DNA of 64,000 nt, taken from NCBI GenBank assembly GCA_910578545.1, contig CAJTPT010000008.1, forward strand, positions 31,908 through 95,907. Direction: 5' to 3'. This DNA comes from an uncultured Christensenella sp. (GTDB lineage: Bacteria > Bacillota > Clostridia > Christensenellales > Pumilibacteraceae). A model generated the notes under the pieces. It was given only the letters and a program-made list of their open reading frames with translations. It made no database searches and had not been told where the DNA came from. This document shows positions 44,181-51,691 of the stretch, piece by piece (position 1 is the first letter of the stretch; the number at the start of each line of letters is the position of its first letter). Both the position numbers and the translations under genes were made by a program.

Positions 44181-45185
44181 TTAGGACTGTACGTCAGCCC
44201 GCTCTTCGATGCGAACGGCAGATCCGGTCGTCGGCTCGGTTTGTTGCTCGGGTTCATTTTGCCTGTCCGTTGTTTCGGCGTCGGATTCCGGCTCGTCCGC
44301 ATCTTCCGCAGGCATTGCTTTAAGCTTTTTGACGCCTGTAATAAGCATATACATGCCGAGCGCAAATATCCCCAACGCCAACAGACCGCCCATTGTGGGA
44401 TTGAGCGTATGCGCTAACGGGTCGAGTCCTGTATTAAGTTCTTTTAACATCATTGCTTGCAACGCATATATAGATATAAGCGCGTCGGCGAAGCTGACGT
44501 TTTTTATCGCTTTAAGCGACATATCGGCGTTATTCCTCACCCTGCGAAGATTATATATCGCTATACCGAGCTTGGTAAATGTGTACGCGGCAATCGCATT
44601 AACGTAAATGATACTGCTTACAAAATAATTGTACGTATTGTGGTCGTTAAATACCATACGGATAACAGGAATAACGGCAAGCGCAAGCAGCATGAGTGCA
44701 AAGCCGCAGTATGCGTAGGCGCGAACGTTTTGCACTTCCCGAGTGCCCTTACCGCGGTGCTTTTTGTAAAACACGATCGCGCGCGGGATTATCAAAAACA
44801 CGTGATAACCGACGAGCACGCCCAGCCAAAGCGACTGTTCGAGATTGGCGATTATTATGCCGAACACGACGTAACAGGTGTTAAATATTATCGAGCCTGC
44901 CGTGTACACGAATGCGCGAACGCTGTAGCTTGAAAAAAACCGTTTTAGCTTCGGACTGTTTTTTGCGCGTTTGGTTACGCCCACGACGGTGAGCACGGCG
45001 TAAACGGACAGAATCAAAAAAACAAGCGCGACAATATGCACAGGCAAAGCCCACAGCTTTAAGCCCAGACCCAAAAAGTACAGCGTTTGGCTTGCGGCAA
45101 TCGCAATCGTGCCGACCGTCCAAATTATAACGTTAAACCACATGGGCGGCTTTATCAAAAAATCAATAAGCTTGTCGCGTTTCAT
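44181..45185 (-). CDS. Six-helix membrane protein of unknown function
   Basis: 334 residues from the ATG at 45185. Membrane helices at about 14-34, 40-65, 85-112, 118-135, 155-175, 180-210 and 270-292 leave an acidic, Gln/Thr-rich cytoplasmic tail of about 50 residues (DEPESDAETTDRQNEPEQQT). No family recognised. An ATG nine bases further upstream overlaps the -10 box, so the second ATG is preferred; it would be the first or second base of the transcript. It has no Shine-Dalgarno and no partner gene. Confidence 0.7.
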   Translation of the reverse strand: MKRDKLIDFLIKPPMWFNVIIWTVGTIAIAASQTLYFLGLGLKLWALPVHIVALVFLILSVYAVLTVVGVTKRAKNSPKLKRFFSSYSVRAFVYTAGSIIFNTCYVVFGIIIANLEQSLWLGVLVGYHVFLIIPRAIVFYKKHRGKGTREVQNVRAYAYCGFALMLLALAVIPVIRMVFNDHNTYNYFVSSIIYVNAIAAYTFTKLGIAIYNLRRVRNNADMSLKAIKNVSFADALISIYALQAMMLKELNTGLDPLAHTLNPTMGGLLALGIFALGMYMLITGVKKLKAMPAEDADEPESDAETTDRQNEPEQQTEPTTGSAVRIEERADVQS

Positions 45186-45192
45186 TATCGGC

Positions 45193-45222
45193 ATTGTACC
45201 ATTATTCGCGGCTTTTAGTCAA
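45193..45222 (-). promoter_or_regulatory. Promoter of the six-helix protein gene, predicted leaderless
   Basis: TTGACT (45222-45217), 18 bases, TACAAT (45198-45193) on the minus strand; seven bases to the ATG at 45185. Confidence 0.65.
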
Positions 45223-45281
45223 GCGAACGGCGGTTACAAGCGCAAACGACGTAGCGCTTAACAAAAAATCCGTTTTTTCCC

Positions 45282-45310
45282 TTGATTATTCAAAATGTAC
45301 ATGATATAAT
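45282..45310 (+). promoter_or_regulatory. Upstream promoter P1 of the DUF1538/PII operon
   Basis: TTGATT (45282-45287), 17 bases, TATAAT (45305-45310), with TG one base before the -10 box. It would give a leader of about 87 bases. Confidence 0.65.
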
Positions 45311-45338
45311 AAAAATAATTGTAATTACGGAAAGAAAT

Positions 45339-45395
45339 ATCGATATCGTTTATCGATAAAGAAATCGAACGGTCGATCTGTGATTGTGATATAAT
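45339..45395 (+). promoter_or_regulatory. Inverted repeat and second promoter P2 of the DUF1538/PII operon
   Basis: ATCGATA-TCGTT-TATCGAT (45339-45357) is a perfect 7-5-7 inverted repeat between P1 and P2. P2 is an extended -10, TG-A-TATAAT (45387-45395), ending eight bases before the ATG. A regulator bound at the repeat could block P1 read-through or act on P2. Confidence 0.45.
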
Positions 45396-45403
45396 CATAC
45401 AAA

Positions 45404-46936
45404 ATGTTAAAACGTATTTTTCTTAAGCTAAAAGAGTCGTTTATCTCCGTTCTTCCGGTAACGGTGATAGTGCTTATCCTCGCCGCCACTCCGCTTGTAA
45501 ACCTTACGGGCACCGAAATGGCGGTATTTGCGGTGTCCGCAGTTCTTCTTATACTCGGCATAGGCTTTTTCAACCTCGGCGCCGACCTTGCAATGACCCC
45601 CATGGGCGAGCATGTAGGCGGCGGTCTTACCAAGTCGAAAAAGATTACCGTGCTACTCATAGTGTGCTTTTTGATGGGCGTACTGATTACCGTCGCCGAG
45701 CCCGATCTTTCGGTGCTTGCCGACCAAGTAAGCGCCGTCATGAACAGCACCGTGCTTATTATAACCGTGGGCATAGGCGTGGGCATTTTCCTACTGCTTG
45801 CCGTGCTTAAAATCATACTGCGCAAAGATTTGTCTATGTTCCTTATGTTCTTTTACATGGTGCTTTTCGCGATGTGCGCACTGCTTATAGAGAGCGGACA
45901 CAACAACTTTATTGCAATGTGTTTCGACTCGGGCGGCGTTACCACAGGACCTATCACAGTGCCGTTTATAATGGCGCTCGGCGTAGGTATAGCAACGACG
46001 ATCGGCGGCAAAAACAGCAACGAAAACAGCTTCGGTCTTGTTGCGCTGTGCTCTATCGGTCCGATACTTGCGGTCATCATTCTTTCCATGACGGCAAACG
46101 GCAATATCGAGCCCGACAAGATCATTCCGTCGTACACAGTTGAATCCATGCTCGAAAACGTCGGTTGGGAAATACTGTATTCGATAAAGGACGTAGTCAT
46201 AGCGCTTGCGCTGATAGTCGGCTTTTTCGTAATACTTCAGATTTTCGTGCTCAAGCTTCCCAAGGAAAAAATCATCCAAATCATTATCGGAATTTCGTAC
46301 ACATTTATCGGGCTTGTCGTGTTCCTCACCGCCGTCAAGGTGGGGTTCATGCCCGTCGGCTTCAAGCTTGGACAAGAGCTTGCAAACAACCGCATTGCGC
46401 TCGTACTGTTCGGCTTGGTTCTGGGCATGGTGGTAGTTCTTGCCGAGCCGGCTATTCACGTACTTAACAAACAGGTTGAGGAAATCACCGGCGGCGGCGT
46501 TACCAAAAAGGAAATGCTTGTAGCGTTATGTATAGGCGTAGGGCTTGCAATCGCGCTGTCCATGATCCGCATAATCTACAACTTCTCGGTGCTGTACTAC
46601 CTCATCCCCGGCTATCTTATTTCGCTCGGATTGTCGTTCTTCGTGCCCAAGCTGTACACGGCGATAGCGTTTGACTCGGGCGGCGTAGCAAGCGGACCGC
46701 TGACCTCGAGCTTTATTCTTCCGCTTGCGGTCGGCGCGTGCAGTATGCTGGCGCACGATTACGTTTTGCAGCTCGCATTTGGCATTGTGGCTATGGTCGC
46801 AATGATTCCGCTAATCACGATACAGGCGCTCGGCTTTAAAGCGGTAATGTCGGCAAAAGCGCGTAGCCGCATAATAATGAAACGCATACTTTCCGCCGAC
46901 GACGAGCAGATTATCAACTTCGCTATCGACAAGTAA
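45404..46936 (+). CDS. DUF1538 family membrane protein
   Basis: 510 residues with about twelve to fourteen membrane helices in two homologous halves. Each half carries a GGG(L/V)TK motif (EHVGGGLTKSKK near 72 and EITGGGVTKKEM near 364), a VAEP motif and the hallmark FDSGGV(T/A)(T/S)GP (from Phe174 and Phe423). The exact 249-residue separation shows an internal duplication. The family has no established function; a channel or transporter is likely. It is followed at 18 bases by two PII-like genes, and no Shine-Dalgarno precedes it. Confidence 0.88.
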   Translation: MLKRIFLKLKESFISVLPVTVIVLILAATPLVNLTGTEMAVFAVSAVLLILGIGFFNLGADLAMTPMGEHVGGGLTKSKKITVLLIVCFLMGVLITVAEPDLSVLADQVSAVMNSTVLIITVGIGVGIFLLLAVLKIILRKDLSMFLMFFYMVLFAMCALLIESGHNNFIAMCFDSGGVTTGPITVPFIMALGVGIATTIGGKNSNENSFGLVALCSIGPILAVIILSMTANGNIEPDKIIPSYTVESMLENVGWEILYSIKDVVIALALIVGFFVILQIFVLKLPKEKIIQIIIGISYTFIGLVVFLTAVKVGFMPVGFKLGQELANNRIALVLFGLVLGMVVVLAEPAIHVLNKQVEEITGGGVTKKEMLVALCIGVGLAIALSMIRIIYNFSVLYYLIPGYLISLGLSFFVPKLYTAIAFDSGGVASGPLTSSFILPLAVGACSMLAHDYVLQLAFGIVAMVAMIPLITIQALGFKAVMSAKARSRIIMKRILSADDEQIINFAIDK

Positions 46937-46954
46937 CACAAGGAGATTGACTAA

Positions 46955-47431
46955 ATGCCGGGCAGAAAAAAACCAAGCACACAACCGAATAAGCAGAGCG
47001 GCGTCAAGCGCAAGTCCAAGCATATAGCCAAGCTTAAAAGCCTAAAAGCCGACGTATTGAGTAACACCGTGTCCGACAACCGACTCGAGCTGTTGATTAC
47101 TACGGTAAACCGCGCCAAGGGCGAGTATTACATCGACCTACTTCAGTCGTTTGACGTAAACATGCAGGTGGTCGCGCTCGGGCACGGCACCGCCGACCAA
47201 AAAATGCTGGCCATGTTCGGTCTTACGGACACCGACAAAACGGTCATATTCAGCGTGATACAGGAAAACAAGCTCGACGCGGCGCTTACCGCCCTCGAGC
47301 AAAAGTTCAGCACCATCAAGAACGGCAAGGGCATCGCCTATTCTATCCCGCTTACGGGCGTGGTCGGCAAACTGATTTTCGGATTTTTAAGCAACAACCG
47401 CATGACGGTCGGCGGCGGCAAGGAGAAGTAA
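46955..47431 (+). CDS. PII-like signalling protein with basic N-terminal extension
   Basis: 158 residues. A lysine-rich extension of about 40 residues (PGRKKPSTQPNKQSGVKRKS) precedes a PII-like ferredoxin fold: LELLITTVNRAKGEYYIDLL, then QVVALGHGTADQKMLAMFG in the T-loop position, then GKGIAYSIPLTGVVG in the place of the C-terminal strand of PII. The usual uridylylation Tyr and long T-loop are absent. PII proteins bind ATP/ADP and small effectors and gate membrane transporters. It sits between the DUF1538 gene and a second PII-like gene, two bases apart from the latter, with AAGGAG before its ATG. Confidence 0.72.
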   Translation: MPGRKKPSTQPNKQSGVKRKSKHIAKLKSLKADVLSNTVSDNRLELLITTVNRAKGEYYIDLLQSFDVNMQVVALGHGTADQKMLAMFGLTDTDKTVIFSVIQENKLDAALTALEQKFSTIKNGKGIAYSIPLTGVVGKLIFGFLSNNRMTVGGGKEK

Positions 47432-47432
47432 A

Positions 47433-47801
47433 ATGGAACACCAGCTTATTATTTGTATAGTCAATACGGGCTTTACCGACGTCGTCATGGACGCGGCAAG
47501 GGAAAAGGGCGCGCGCGGCGGCACCGTCATTCACGGCAGAGGCACGGCAAACAAGGAAGCCGAGGAATTCTTTCACATCTCGATCCAGCCCGACAAGGAA
47601 GTCGTTATGATACTTGTTTCGTCGGACATTCGCGACGACGTGCTCCATGCGGTGTACCAGGCCGCAGGTCTTAAAACGGCAGGTCAGGGCATTGCCTTTG
47701 CCCTACCCGTCAACCGCGTTGTCGGCATAAACACTCAAAATACGCAAACCGAAAACGAACAGGAACAAAAATACGAGGAAGAGCAAAACCCCGACAAATA
47801 A
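47433..47801 (+). CDS. PII-like nitrogen-regulatory-type protein
   Basis: 122 residues. Starts EHQLIICIVNTGFTDVVMDAAR, has VIHGRGTANKEAEEFF at the T-loop position, and ends in GQGIAFALPVNRVVGI, which matches the PII end GKIFVLPVERVIRIRTGE in layout. The T-loop is shortened and lacks the modified Tyr. An acidic/Gln tail (ENEQEQKYEEEQNPDK) follows. With the paralogue upstream it could form homo- or heterotrimers that gate the DUF1538 protein (inference). GGAG lies seven bases before the ATG and a terminator follows. Confidence 0.8.
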   Translation: MEHQLIICIVNTGFTDVVMDAAREKGARGGTVIHGRGTANKEAEEFFHISIQPDKEVVMILVSSDIRDDVLHAVYQAAGLKTAGQGIAFALPVNRVVGINTQNTQTENEQEQKYEEEQNPDK

Positions 47802-47809
47802 ATCGAAAT

Positions 47810-47844
47810 AAAATCGGCAGGCACAGCGCTTGCCGATTTTGTAT
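47810..47844 (+). terminator. Rho-independent terminator of the DUF1538/PII operon
   Basis: AAAATCGGCA (47810-47819) pairs with TGCCGATTTT (47831-47840); additional pairs close the loop. Followed by GTATT. Confidence 0.65.
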
Positions 47845-47930
47845 TAATTCGGAATTAGAAATGCGGAATTGATGACAAACAAAGGTTTACTGTTAAAATG
47901 AAGGGCAACAAAACAGTTACACCCAAGACC

Positions 47931-47959
47931 TTTACAACGCCGCGCTCTTGTGTTATACT
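47931..47959 (+). promoter_or_regulatory. Promoter of the HTH/SdpI gene, predicted leaderless
   Basis: TTTACA (47931-47936), 17 bases, TATACT (47954-47959); TG precedes the -10 box by one base. Six bases to the ATG at 47966. Confidence 0.7.
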
Positions 47960-47965
47960 TCTCTC

Positions 47966-48811
47966 ATGTTCGGAGAGAATCTAAAAAAATACAGAACGGC
48001 AAAAGGTCTGTCGCAAAACGACGTCGCCGAAAAGCTTTTTGTCACGCGGCAGTGCGTTTCCAAGTGGGAAAGCAACGTCACACAACCCGACCTTCAAACG
48101 CTCGGCAAATTAAGCGCACTATTGGACGTGTCGGTCGACGAGCTCGTAAAAGACGGCGGCAATGCAAAGCCCAAGTCCAATTACATTCTTGTTCTCTTTG
48201 TCGCAAACGTTTTGGTTTCTATTTTTTGCATACTTGCGTTTACGGCGCTTTGGCGATTTATGCCGCAAACAATCCCCGCACACCGGACGCACGGCGTGAT
48301 AGACAGATACGGCAGTCGCAACGAGATATTCCTGTTTTATTCAATACCCGCTATTTTCGCCGCGCTATCCGCTTTGTTGTACTTTGTATTAAGACGACAC
48401 GGCGACAAAAAAATCGAGGCGTTTATATCGCTCGGCGTTATCATATTTTTACAGCTTGTTTTTACGGTGTTTTTTATCGTGCTGTATTCCGAATATTTAA
48501 TCAACGTTTTTTCATTCGCAACGAGTACGACGGCCGCCGCGCTTATGTGCATAGGGATATCCATGCACCCCAAAATTTGCAAACCAAACCGCATAATGGG
48601 TATTCGCACAGCGGAAACGTTAAAGTCGCCTGTTATATGGAATAAAACGAACACATTCGGCTGTTATTCTTTTTCGGCGTGCTCGATAGTTATTTTTACC
48701 GTCAATATGTCCGTGATATTCGACTACTCTTATTTGTGTCTATTGGCGTATCTCGTTCCGTCGATTGCTGTTATTGTGTATGCCAAAATTATTGGATATT
48801 CGGAATTATGA
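47966..48811 (+). CDS. XRE-type HTH protein fused to a DUF1648/SdpI-like membrane domain
   Basis: 281 residues. The N-terminal HTH_3 domain (1-65: LKKYRTAKGLSQNDVAEKL, VTRQCVSKWE) is followed by helices at about 77-98, 125-145, 155-180, 185-205, 235-253 and 258-275. The segment after the first helix resembles DUF1648 (FMPQTIPAHRTHGVIDRYGS) and the fourth is followed by an SdpI signature (NRIMGIRTAETLKSPVIWNKTN). SdpI gives immunity to the SDP toxin and holds a repressor at the membrane; here sensor, immunity domain and DNA-binding domain would be one chain. The last codons (TCGGAATTATGA) come from the dispersed repeat. Confidence 0.82.
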   Translation: MFGENLKKYRTAKGLSQNDVAEKLFVTRQCVSKWESNVTQPDLQTLGKLSALLDVSVDELVKDGGNAKPKSNYILVLFVANVLVSIFCILAFTALWRFMPQTIPAHRTHGVIDRYGSRNEIFLFYSIPAIFAALSALLYFVLRRHGDKKIEAFISLGVIIFLQLVFTVFFIVLYSEYLINVFSFATSTTAAALMCIGISMHPKICKPNRIMGIRTAETLKSPVIWNKTNTFGCYSFSACSIVIFTVNMSVIFDYSYLCLLAYLVPSIAVIVYAKIIGYSEL

Positions 48812-49090
48812 CTTTGAAATGGTTGACCGCTTCGCGGTGGTTGTAATAGTGAAGTTTTAAGACTTGTGCGACTACGTAGTTATATTTGTTGTCCCACTTG
48901 GGGGAAACGTCGGCGAAGCCGACAAGGGGGTTGAGGCAGAACTATTTATGCGGTTCGTTCGATTGCACACCCTCCATGTCCGAGGGATGGCTGTGCTTGG
49001 CTTGTCCGGCATGACAAACACGCTTTTTACTATTTTAATTATGGCGCGAAGCGCAGTTCCTAATTCCGAATTCTGCATTCCGAATTAAAA
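48797..49090. repeat. Non-coding repeat island between inverted GGAATTA motifs
   Basis: Left border TTCGGAATTATGA (48800-48812); right border has two AATTCCGAATT-like motifs in the opposite orientation (49061-49087). Inside are short hairpins (ACCGCTTCGCGGT at 48826-48838; GTCGGCGAAGCCGAC at 48909-48923) and a TCCCACTTGGGGGAAACGTC module shared with 63.6-64 kb. No gene was found. Confidence 0.5.
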
Positions 49091-49993
49091 CACAATCTTT
49101 TCTTTTTTTATTTTACCGATATCAAACAACGGGATAAGACTTTTTAAATCCGTCGGGCGCGGCTCGTCCATAATACCGGCGGCAAAAGCAAGCTCGCCTA
49201 TTATTTGTTGCGGGGAGTAGGTTTGGAACAAACGCAGTGCACTGTCGCCCTCGCTTTTGCTAAGCTTGCGCCCGGTCTTGTCGCACACGAGCGGTATATG
49301 ATAATAGTTAGGCGTGGGAAGTCCAAGTAGCCGCTGTAAATAAATCTGCCGCGCGGTGTCGTACAGAAGATCTGCGCCGCGCACGACCTCGGTCACACCG
49401 CTTTCGCCGTCGTCGACCACGACCGCAAGCTGATAGGCGTACACACCGTCACTGCGCCGTAAGATAAAGTCGCCGCACGCGCTCTCAAGGTTTTGGCTTT
49501 GTTCGCCGCAAACGCCGTCGGTAAAGGTTACGGTTTCGTTTGGAACCGATATCCTAAGCGACGGGTTTATGCGTTTTGCCCGCTCTAATCTATCCTGTAC
49601 GGATAAACGTTTGCAAGTCCTCGGATAGAGTATGCCGCCGTCCGGAAGGCGTGTTATGTCGGGCGCGTGAAGCTCGGCGCGCGAACAAAAGCACGGGTAT
49701 ATTTCCGCACGCGCTCTAAGCAAATCCTCTGCCGCCTTGTACGCCGCCGTGCGTTCGCTTTGGTAAAGTATACCCTCGTCGCTCGTAATACCGATCGCGC
49801 CGAGTAGCTCCAAAATATCTATAGCACGAGTTTTGGGACAACGCATTGCGTCCAAGTCCTCTATGCGGATAACAAACCTGCCGCCCTTGCTCTTAGCAGA
49901 AAGGTACGCGACCATGGCACACAAAAGATTGCCTACGTGCATAAACCCGCTCGGCGTCGGCGCAAATCTTCCTATGACCGTGCTGTTGCTCAT
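49085..49993 (-). CDS. gluQ: Glutamyl-Q tRNA(Asp) synthetase
   Basis: 302 residues. A truncated glutamyl-tRNA synthetase that lacks an anticodon-binding domain and charges glutamate onto queuosine at position 34 of tRNA(Asp). It has GRFAPTPSGFMHVGNL (HIGH region, 8-23), a CxC...Y...C zinc site (CFCSRAELHA...YPRTCKRL), the ATP-site sequence DFILRRSDGVYAYQLAVVVDD, and RKLSKSEG (KMSKS region). No dksA, its usual proteobacterial neighbour, is present. No Shine-Dalgarno is present, and the -10 box ends six bases before the ATG, so the message is predicted leaderless. Confidence 0.93.
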   Translation of the reverse strand: MSNSTVIGRFAPTPSGFMHVGNLLCAMVAYLSAKSKGGRFVIRIEDLDAMRCPKTRAIDILELLGAIGITSDEGILYQSERTAAYKAAEDLLRARAEIYPCFCSRAELHAPDITRLPDGGILYPRTCKRLSVQDRLERAKRINPSLRISVPNETVTFTDGVCGEQSQNLESACGDFILRRSDGVYAYQLAVVVDDGESGVTEVVRGADLLYDTARQIYLQRLLGLPTPNYYHIPLVCDKTGRKLSKSEGDSALRLFQTYSPQQIIGELAFAAGIMDEPRPTDLKSLIPLFDIGKIKKEKIVF

Positions 49994-49999
49994 AACGGT

Positions 50000-50028
50000 A
50001 TTGTAGCACTATTACAAAACAAAATCAA
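50000..50028 (-). promoter_or_regulatory. gluQ promoter, predicted leaderless
   Basis: TTGATT (50028-50023), 17 bases, TACAAT (50005-50000) on the minus strand; six bases to the ATG at 49993. Confidence 0.7.
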
Positions 50029-50058
50029 TACTTTACAAAAGCGATGAGCATAAACGGT

Positions 50059-51351
50059 CTAATCCTTTTGCTCAACAATAGTCATACCGCCGTCATCCGA
50101 CTCGTATGTACCGCCCTGCCCGTCTGTGAAAATGCTTTTTCCTCCACCGCTCACGTCGTAAATGTATTTATCCTGCCCGTTATCATCTTTTATCTTATAC
50201 AAATCACATTTTCTAAATGTTTTTCCGCCGTCAAACGTTTCCCACAACTCGCCTTTATCATCCTTGCATTTTGCGTAGATATCCTTTCCGTTATAATCAA
50301 GAGTGCGAACTTCGCCGTTTTCATCAATAACTTTGTATATCCTTTTATTGGCGACAGTAGAAAACTCCGCGCCACCAAAGGCACATACAATAATCATGGT
50401 TATTATGATAACAGCAATAATTATGATTGCCGGTATCCATGACCAAATATATATGGCTTTTGCAATCGCGCCCATTTCATATCCGTAACCTATGGCATAT
50501 CTTAATAACAGCCAAGCAATAAAACCGCAAATAAGCGATATGACGATAAAAGCAATACATAATCCGGTTGAAGTGAAAAACGAAATATCAATGTCATTAT
50601 CGTAATACAAAAATCTTATTCCAAGCACTGTTAATAAATAAGATATGCAGGATAGAATGTTACCGGCTGTTGCGCAACCGTTGTGCTGCACCCGATTATA
50701 ATAACCGTCTTGTGTTTTTACGATGTCGCAGTCGGTTTCACGTGCAGATAATAAAATTTTTGCACGTTTTTTACGCATAACAGATACCGCAATCATAAGC
50801 ACCAAAAAGGCCAATATCGGCAAAGATGATATTATTACATAAACGAGTACAGTGTTACTGTGAATATCCCAAAAGCCCGCAGAACAAAAATCAATAATTG
50901 TCATATAAAAGTCATTAAGCTTAATACGAAAAGGTTCAATATCGGGGTATCCAAAAAAGTCGCCGCTATGCGTCCAAAATCTCCAATACTGTTCAATATC
51001 ATCAAATGTATACTTAAAATCTTGCCAAAAAAAATCTTGCGCCGACCCATAAAGATGATTCCAGCTCATCAAAAAACCGAACGCCGCCAATCCTATAAGC
51101 AACAAAGTAGCCACCCAACAAATCCACGATGCCGCCCTACTTTTACACAATAACATTACGGCGACTATAGATGGCATTGCCACAATACATATAACATATA
51201 AAAATGCGTCCAAACGCGTAAACAATATCAATAGCGTTGTACCAACTATGCACGTGAATATCAACGAAACAAACAGCTTTCTTTTATCGTTTCGAAATAA
51301 CGCGACAAAAAACGCCGTAACTGTTGCACCTATCATTAAAATACCCAACAT
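50059..51351 (-). CDS. AT-rich multi-helix membrane protein of unknown function
   Basis: 430 residues. About seven membrane helices: three close to the N-terminus (4-22, 28-45, 53-73), one at 80-100, then near 165-190, 225-255 and 260-300. The last 100 residues are soluble, beta-rich and full of Asp/Gly/Lys (YKVIDENGEVRTLDYNGKDIYA, KIKDDNGQDKYIYDVSG). Family unknown. The ATG at 51351 is chosen because GGAGG lies about eight bases upstream. Base composition is clearly more AT-rich than the flanking genes, suggesting transfer. It diverges from a small HTH gene with operator-like palindromes between them. Confidence 0.72.
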   Translation of the reverse strand: MLGILMIGATVTAFFVALFRNDKRKLFVSLIFTCIVGTTLLILFTRLDAFLYVICIVAMPSIVAVMLLCKSRAASWICWVATLLLIGLAAFGFLMSWNHLYGSAQDFFWQDFKYTFDDIEQYWRFWTHSGDFFGYPDIEPFRIKLNDFYMTIIDFCSAGFWDIHSNTVLVYVIISSLPILAFLVLMIAVSVMRKKRAKILLSARETDCDIVKTQDGYYNRVQHNGCATAGNILSCISYLLTVLGIRFLYYDNDIDISFFTSTGLCIAFIVISLICGFIAWLLLRYAIGYGYEMGAIAKAIYIWSWIPAIIIIAVIIITMIIVCAFGGAEFSTVANKRIYKVIDENGEVRTLDYNGKDIYAKCKDDKGELWETFDGGKTFRKCDLYKIKDDNGQDKYIYDVSGGGKSIFTDGQGGTYESDDGGMTIVEQKD

Positions 51352-51367
51352 AATTTTATCCTCCATT

Positions 51368-51421
51368 AAATATCCCGTATCGGGATATTTAAAATATACC
51401 AAAATGGTATAATTATGTCAA
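51368..51421. promoter_or_regulatory. Divergent promoters with two nested palindromic operators
   Basis: Minus strand: TTGACA (51421-51416), 17 bases, TATATT (51398-51393). Plus strand: extended -10 TG-G-TATAAT (51405-51413). Palindrome 2, TATACCA-AAA-TGGTATA (51395-51411), covers both -10 regions. Palindrome 1, AAATATCCCG-TAT-CGGGATATTT (51368-51390), lies in the early leader of the minus-strand gene. The small HTH protein encoded at 51449 is the obvious candidate ligand. Confidence 0.65.
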
Positions 51422-51448
51422 GCAATAATTAACATTTTCTATAAAAAT

Positions 51449-51655
51449 ATGCGACTTAAAGAACTACGCAAACAATATAATATTACGCAAACCAAACTTG
51501 CCATGGATTTGAATATGAATCAAAACAGCATTAGCAGGTACGAAACCGGCGAGCACGAAGCCGACTACGCGACGCTTATTGCTTTTGCCGATTATTTTGA
51601 CGTATCTATCGATTACCTACTCGAACGCACAAACAATCCCAAGTTAAACAAATAA
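51449..51655 (+). CDS. Small XRE/Cro-type HTH regulator
   Basis: 68 residues, almost entirely one HTH_3 domain: LRKQYNITQTKLAMDLN, recognition helix NQNSISRYETGE, and the C-terminal helices (TLIAFADYFDVSIDYLLERT). It lacks an effector domain, like Cro or short autoregulators. No strong Shine-Dalgarno is visible. It is transcribed away from the AT-rich membrane protein gene; the palindromes in between suggest that it represses both promoters. A terminator hairpin overlaps its stop codon. Confidence 0.85.
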   Translation: MRLKELRKQYNITQTKLAMDLNMNQNSISRYETGEHEADYATLIAFADYFDVSIDYLLERTNNPKLNK

Positions 51656-51685
51656 ACCCTTTGCAAAAAGCAAAGGGTTTATTTG
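51654..51685. terminator. Bidirectional Rho-independent terminator
   Basis: AAACCCTTTGC (51654-51664) pairs perfectly with GCAAAGGGTTT (51670-51680) around AAAAA. It serves the HTH gene and convergent flavoprotein gene; T-rich on the plus side, A/T-rich on the minus side. Confidence 0.75.
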
Positions 51686-51691
51686 TAACAT

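Noticed and set aside
39024..45185. Genomic island with ABC exporters as a mobile element
   Set aside because: No integrase, transposase, attachment repeats or clear composition change was seen; the exporters are ordinary chromosomal operons.
47931..48811. Toxin-immunity (SDP) operon
   Set aside because: Only the SdpI-like part is present; no SdpC-like precursor or processing genes were found next to it.
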